The notes under the pieces are model-generated. The model made no database searches. It was not told the DNA's origin and was given only the letters and a program-made list of their open reading frames with translations. Positions 28,001 through 36,300 of a stretch of DNA of 64,000 bases are shown here, piece by piece (the first letter of the stretch is position 1; every line of letters starts with the position of its first letter). Both the position numbers and the translations under genes were made by a program. This stretch comes from Cyrtodaria siliqua (lineage: Eukaryota; Mollusca; Bivalvia; Adapedonta; Hiatellidae): contig JAWPHD010001334.1 of NCBI GenBank assembly GCA_037043455.1, positions 1 through 64,000 of the forward strand. Reading direction: 5' to 3'.

Positions 28001-31000
28001 ATTTGACCCTGTTTCATCAAAATTGGATAACAAATATGACCTCTAGAGTGTATACAAGTTTTTTCAAGTATTTGACCTAGTGACCTAGTTTTTGACCCCA
28101 CATGACCCATTTTTGAACTTGACCGAGATTTCATTAAGACAAACATTCTGACAAAGTTTGATCAAGATCAGGTCAAAAATATGGCCTCTAGAGTGTACAC
28201 ACGTTTTTTCCAAAGTTTGACCTAGTGACCTAGTTTTTAAACCATGTGACCCATTTTTGAACTTGACCAAGATATAATTAAGACAAACATTTTGACAAAG
28301 TTTCATCAAGATTGGGTCAGAAATACGGCTTCTAGAGTGTACACAAGGTTTTTCAAGTATTTGGCCTAGTGACCTAGTTTTTAACCCCATGTGACCCATT
28401 TTCAAACTTGACCAAGATATAATTAAGACAAACATTCTGACAAAGTTGCATCAAGCTCGGGTCAAAAATATGGCCTTTAGAGTGTACACAAGGTTTTTCC
28501 AATATTTGACCTAGTGACCTAGTTTTTGACCCCACATGACCCACTTTCGAACTTGACCGAGATTTCATTGAGACAAACATTCTGACAAAGTTTCATGATG
28601 ATTGCATCAGAAATGTGGCCTCTAGAGTGTACACAAGCAAAAGTTAACGGACGGACGGACGACGGACGACGGACGGACGGACGACGGAAGACGGACAACA
28701 CACGATCCCATAAGCTCTGCTGGCCCTTGGCCAGTAGAGCTAAAAACTAATTATAAGTCCACCTGTGTTAAGGGACTATTTTTCTCTCTTTTTTACATTG
28801 CTGTGCGGTCTCTTAAACTCAGGTTTGACTGTAGATCAGTACAGGGTCTTCCACAGAAATAATTTAAGGGATAGGGGGAAATTAAATGTGAATATCATGG
28901 GATGGGTGTGCGATCGAGTTACCCTTCGAGTGACCAATATTTTTAGGGATCATGATTTATGTAGATGCAATTTGAAGTATATTTCAACTGTAAATAAAAG
29001 GGGTTTTAAGAAGTTTAGCCTACAAGGAACTATTTATAGACAAGTATAATGCATTTTGTAGGTTTATTGTTGTTTTTAAAGGGATATGGCAGAGAGATTA
29101 AAGGATAGGGGGTCAGTTAAGGAGTAGGGGGAATTAGATTTTAGAATTAAGGGATAGGGGGAATATGCTCTTAAATGGCCTGTGAAAGACCCTGCAGTAT
29201 GTTCATGATGATGTGACAAGGCCTACCAGATTGTGTGACTTTCAAGTAATTACCAGCAGAGAATAGTTATAATCAATACCAGCAGAAGTATGCAAATGGC
29301 AAGCACATTAAACCTTCCCTCATTGATTTTACCCAGAGAATAACAAAAGTGTACTTATTTAATTAGTTACGAGAAGTTCGTAGAATCAAACCATCTGATC
29401 TCCTACTTATATTGACACTATCTTCTAGAAGAAAGACAATTTTGATAACAGTTACCTGCTCGGCCACCCCATTAGCTGTAAGAATCTGAAATTTGACCAC
29501 ATCATTTAGATACGGGTCAAAATCAGATAAAAGGAAATAATAACGTCCATCACACTGCAATTTTCATCTTCACAGTTTATCTATAAGTCCAGTTAGATTA
29601 GATCAAAATTTATCCTAATTTTTGGTTTATGCCCAAAAAAAGATAGTTTATCAATCCAATTAGTTTGTTTTTGACTGTAATAACAGAGCGCACAAATGTG
29701 ACGGGCGTTATGTTGACAATTTTTCCCCCATAATTCTGCTTATCCCTATCTATATTCTGTGCAGGTAAAATCTACTTCCAAGTAGTTGAGCAGATCCTTT
29801 CAGTTGAAAGAAAACAAAATATGGAGAGAGTTTCCCTCGTCTCAGGATCTTACCTGTTTTAAAGTGACGGGCGTTACTGGTTTTTACCCCCCACTTTTTT
29901 TTTTCATTTCCATATTGGACTTTTCAATACTTTTCATACAATATTGCAAAACTGCAGTAATTATTTATTGAGTATATTATTTATTTATTACCAGGATAAA
30001 AACTCATCTTATTTGATGCAACTCTTTATCCAAAAAGAGTGGAAGTTATGTTTGACAATTTGACAATTACAAGAAAGTGACGGTCGTTATGTGTGACACT
30101 GTCTATTCATTGTCAATTTCTGAATACAAAATGGGATCCGTTTGCATATATATATTGTTACCTAAAAAATGTACGATCAACTGTTCCGATCAGAATTTTT
30201 TGTTGGAGCTTTAATAATGCTGATTACTTTCAACAACCCAGTGCGCGATCGGCAGTTATATTTGAGCTTTGCGTACTAACCTTGTTACTATCCGCTCCTT
30301 CATCAAAATGTCACTTCCGTGACAATACTGACATGGGAAAACACTATGTGCAAAGCAGAGAATAGTTTACAGTACATTGTAGTTTTTGGTAAATAGTTGG
30401 AAATTACAATCACTTTATTGGTCACCAGTACGTATACTTGATATTTTGAAATCTTATTGAGTGCTTGTGACGGACGTTATGGCGAAAAATGTGTTGGCCG
30501 ACTATGTGAATAAATATATAGGGGTTCAAGTAGCAATCACAAAATTTACCTGTCCATTACTATTCATATACTGTTATTAGTTAACTGTTTTCTGAGATGT
30601 TGAGATATCCAGTAAGGTTAAAATAAAGGGGTTTACTCCGACTTAATCCTCAATCTCTATATATATACTCTGTTGCAAAAAGAAACTGGACACTTTAATT
30701 TTTTTACTATACACCCTATCCTCTTTATCAAGCGACAGTCCCTTAATGATTCGACCTATTGAAAAACAAATGACAGCATGATATTGGCAATGGAATGATA
30801 AAAACTTTGGTACCAAACATGGCATATTCCTTTTGGAATTTTCAATTTAATTCTAAAAAAACTTTATACAATCAAATCTAAACGAAACTCAGTGTTCACT
30901 TTGTTTTGAAACTGAGTATATGATAAATTTCAATATTAGACCATAATTTAAATTAAATGCATCAGCATGACAGGATGTTGGTCCTTGTCGAAAATCATTT

Positions 31001-33336
31001 TGATTCAACATTAAACATGGCTTCCAGCAGCCATATTTCTGTTAATGTTTACATAGAGTTATATAGTAAAAATAGGGAAAGAGGCCCTGAGCCCCTTCAA
31101 TAGGTGGAAAAAGCGTGATTTTCGAGGTAAAGGGGAAAATAATGCAATTTTTCGAGATATAGGGTGAACAGTTTCTTAGGTAGAAATTGAAGATTTGGGT
31201 GTGCAAATATGCAAAAGATGTACATTTTAGATAAACTGTTTTCTATGTATTTCAAACATAATATAAATGTTGAGAAAGTTTTAGAGGGGGTTGGAAATAA
31301 TGTTAAGCAAAAAGAGGGGAAAAAAGTAGTCTGTTTTGCTAGGGGAAAGTGCCGAATATCGGCCCCTGTTTACAAAGGAAACAAGAGGGCCATGATGGCC
31401 CTATATCACTCACCTGTGTTAATTTGAACCAATAAAAGAGGGCCAGGGCCAAGATGGCCCTAAAGCGATCATCTGAGTACTGGCACATTATCGAACTTCT
31501 TCGAAATCTTATGGTCCTATACACATTATCGAACTTCTTCGAAATCTTATGGTCCTATACAATCTGTGCAAGTTTGGTTAAGGTTGTTCAAGAAATGTGG
31601 GCTCTGTTGTGTATAACAACATTGATATAGACAGTTTAAGACACTGACAAAGTTTGGTAAAGATCGAATATAAAATGAAGGTGCTAGAGTATAACACCTT
31701 GGGCAGAGCAAAATGTGACCCCAGGGCTACATGTAATATATGAGAGCTGTGTGCTTTGTGGTTTTAGAGAAGAAGATTTTTTAAGTTTTTCCCTATTCAA
31801 GTCTATGTAAAACGTGACCACTGGGGTGGGGCCAAATGTGAACCCAGGGTCACCATTTGAACAAACTTGGTAAAGGACCATAAGAGTATAGTAAATGCAA
31901 AATATTAAACCTCTGGCTCTTGTAGTTCCAGAGAAGAAGTCTTTAATGTGTTTCCTATATAAGTCTATGTAAAACTGTGACCCACGGAGTGGGGTCAAAT
32001 TTTACCCCTGGGTCATCATTTGAACAAACTTGGTAGGGGACCATAATCTAATAGTAAATTCAAAATATTAAACCTCTGGCTCTTGCAGTTCCAGAGAAGA
32101 AGATTTTTTTCAGTTTTTCCCTATACAAGCCTATGTAAAACTGTGACCCCCGGGGCGGGGCCAAATGTGGCCCCTGGGTCACCATTTGAACAAACTAAGT
32201 AGAGAACCATAAGCTGATGCTACATGAAATACATGAGAAGTCAGTGCCATGTGGTTCCAGAGATGAAGATTTTTTAAGTTTTTCCCTATACAAGCCTATG
32301 TAAAACTGTGACCCCCCGGGGCGGGGCCAAATGTGACCCGTGGGTCACCATTTGAACAAACTTTGTAAAGGACCATAAGCTTATAGTAAATGCAAAATAT
32401 CAAACCCCTGGCTCTTGCAGTTTCCGAGAAGAAGATTTTATAAAAAAAAATCCTATACAAGTCTTTGTAAAACTGTGGCCCCCGGGGTGGGGACAAATTT
32501 GACCCAAGGGTCACCATTTGAACAAACTAAGTAGAGGACCATAAGCTGATGCTACATGTAATACATGAGAGCTCCGTGCCATGTGGTTCCAGAGAAGAAG
32601 ATTTTTTTTCAGTTTTTCCCTATACAAGCCTATGTAAAACTGTGACCCCCGGGGCGGGGCCAAATGTGACCCCTTGGTCACCATTTGAACAAACTTGGTA
32701 AAGGACCATAAGCTTATAGTAAATGCAAAATATCAAACCTCTGGCTCTTGCAGTTTCTGAGAAGAAGATTTTTAAAAAAAAATCCTATATAAGTCTATGT
32801 AAAACTGTGACCCCCGGGGCAGGGACAAATTTGACCCCAGGGTCACCATTTGAACAAACTTAGTAGAGGACCATAAGCTGATGCTACATGTAATACATGA
32901 GACCTCTGTGCCTTGTGGTTTCAGAGAAGAAGATTTTTTAAAGTTTTTTCCTATATGTCTATATGAAAAACATGCAAAATCTCAATATATGAACTTTGGA
33001 CCCCTGGGGCATGGCCATTTTTGACCCCGGGGACTTCATTTGAACAAACTTGATAGTCTAGACGTTGGCGATCATTTTAAAAGAAAAACTGTCGAAATCT
33101 ATCCAGCGGTTCTTGAGGAGAAGATTTTTTAAGGTTTCAACCATATATGGTAATGGCGGCCATCTTGGATGTCGCGCTGACCTAATTTTAACAAATCTAA
33201 AAAGCATTCACCTAAGGATCATCCACGTGAAGTTTGGTCAAAATTAGCCAAGAGGTTTCTGAGGAGAAGTTATTTGAAGCAAAAGTTAACGACGGAAGAC
33301 GGACGACGGACGAAGAGTGATCCCAATAGCTCACCT

Positions 33337-33367
<31 letters not shown>

Positions 33368-36300
33368 CCCTGAAAAACCTGTGTGTTAAGACTTAAACTC
33401 TTTGAAACTAGTTGACGGATTTTCATGAAACGTCACAGGACGAGGCTAATGGTAAGTGTCTTGCCCAAGAACACACCAAAGAAACTCAGTGGCACTACGG
33501 AGGATTGAACCCGGGGCCTCCGGTAACAAATCCGCCGCGCTACCGACTGCGCCACGCCAGCATATAGTTGGATAAATGGCTACGGTACAAAACATTTATT
33601 GCAAATTTTTCTAGCAAATTTTTCTCGTATATACAATGTATACTGCACTCGAGGGCCAAAAAAAAATGCTATAAATATTATTTAATTAAACTACACTTAA
33701 AACAACATAAATTTCATCAGAAGTTTAATTTTTACGTACAAGGTAGATGCTTTAAATATAAAGATAATAAAGCTTCAAGGGGAAATAATACACCAAATGT
33801 TATATGTACATGGGTGACATATATTTCTTTATGTACGTTAATTACAAGTAATTAAACGCTTGTTTCTTACAAATTAGACCACCGTTAATTGCCTCACTGT
33901 GACATTTAATATATCAAGGTCACTTTCTAGAAATGAGATCGAAATGGAGTTTTACATTTCGTTAACACATCATCTTAGGTGATAATGTGACAGCAACCTC
34001 GGAGTTACCCATCAGACATCTCTCCACCTGTTTATGGACATACTGTTCACCTGTTTATGGACATACTGTCTCCACCTGTTTATGGACATACTAACTCCAA
34101 ATTGTGTTTAATTAGAACTATGTATATGCGTATGGTTTAAAGTCGGAATGAAATAGGATTAAATAAATCCAAGTGCTAACTTTAATGGTTGGTTTCAGGG
34201 CTTTTTTCAAAAAAAATGGGAAAAGGCCTAGGCCTGCCGATTTTTTGAAAAAAGTATGAGACTGTCCGAACTGAGAAAAAATAGCGTGATTTTTCGCTGA
34301 TGAGCATGTATATATGAATAAAACAAAAGCCTAGAAAGTCACAAAGCAAGTCCTCGACGACTTGGAAGAAGCCAGAGCAACAAGAGAATAAAGGGCACCA
34401 CAAGACAAGATTGGAGACAAACATCAAACGTTACCGTCCTTGTTAAGGATTTAGTCAGACATCATTATAGGGTTCACAATCTGTCATCGCGCAATCAAAG
34501 AGAAAAGAATTGTGGCAAACTGTAAATGGGTCAATCACTAAACATGCAGTGCACTGCAAAATGATAAACGTGTTAAAACTTTTTAACACGTTTAATAAAG
34601 ATTGTACGAAAGTGATCATGAACAAGGATTTTGCCGAGTATGTAAGGGCATTTATAATTCGTGTAGATTTTCAAGATGCTCGGTAAAATAGTTCATGAAT
34701 AATGGCCGGGAAAGAATTTGTCATGATCAGGTCACAGTGACCTTGACTTTCTAACAACAACATCATGGATACTATATAACGCTTCAAGACTTAGTATATT
34801 TACTGTTAAGGGGAATGTTTTTTAAAGGGAAAATTTCATTAAAATTTATGTTTTATGTATAATATCAATCAGAATTCAGAATTTATTTATTTTAACATAC
34901 AAACTATCTAAAGTATGTCACTTTTTTCTTTTTTAAGATTGGAAATGTTTTACCCACGAATTGGGAAAAAATAGAGGGTTTTGCAATTGGGAATAGGCCG
35001 AATTTCGGCCCCACTTAAATAGGTTAAAAAAGCCATGTAATTACTGTAAGATTGCTACCGGTAAGTAGAAGATAGATCAATTATTTCAAAAATATTTTAT
35101 TATGGATTAAGATGTTTAAGACATAAAACATTTTCAAGTACATGCTTCAATATTGGCTGAATAAATCAAATTGGCTGATAAATCAAAATCAGAAATTGTT
35201 GTAAGTCTTTGAACCACAGGAACTGGTCACTTTTAATTTTTGCCTTCTATTATTATAATTGTCTATATACTTTTAATTTTTGCCTTCTATTATTATAATT
35301 GTCTATATAGACAATTATAATAATAGAAGGCAAAAATTAAAAGTGATTATAATTGTCTATATACTTTTAATTTTTGCCTTCTATTATTATAATTGTCTAT
35401 ATAGACAATTATAATAATAGAAGGCAAAAATTAAAAGTGACCAGTTCATATAGACAATTATAATAATAGAAGGCAAAAATTAAAAGTGACCAGTTCCTGT
35501 GCTTTGAACAGTTTTGAGAAATTGAATGATCTGATTATGACAGAACCTGTAAATCCCAATTATTTAAAAGGCTTCATACAGTTCTGAGAATTCACAAAAA
35601 TTCACCACTTTTGATTTTTAACCTGTTATTCAGGGCGGTTATTCAGGTCACGAAAATAGTAGTAATTCAGAAAAAAATTAACAAATTATCAATTTGACAT
35701 AATTAATAATAATTAATTAATATTACGAAGGACGAGTAACTCAGGAACAAATGCCCCGGTCATTACTATTATAATAATAAGCAATTAATTACTGATAAAA
35801 ATCAAAATCCTCTATTATTACTATTGTATAATAATAAATTTAGTATACAGATGGGGGCAAAAATTAGAAGTGTTGTTTAAAACATATTTATTTTACATCG
35901 ATTGCGAAACAAGTTCTTGCAACTTAAGATTAATCACTCTCGATGGCTTCCTGGGTAGAACCAGTACTAAGCAATGTGGATTAATTATCTTGCTCAAGGA
36001 TAAATAACGTGGCCGCGACGGAGGATCGAACCCACGACCTCGAATTAGAAGTGTTGATTTGTATGATAATGTGAGCCTCAGATTTAATTATAATTATACG
36101 AAAATTGTCAATTCAGGACACTAAACACATTTCAGTTATTCTTAAAATAAGACGCTATGGGCACCCGCTACACTTTAGTAACTGCATGCCTACCTTACAT
36201 CACAGGTGTAAGTGTGACATTTTCCTCCAATCTCCCGAATCTGCCTTGCCGTTTCATCATTTTCCACTTCATTAACATCCCACAATACCACAGTAGCACC

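Noticed and set aside
26914..28701. Series of near-identical 60-116 codon frames on the minus strand as a gene family
   Set aside because: They are the 145 bp pearl core read in one frame. Stops and lengths follow the repeat period and no start or splice context exists.
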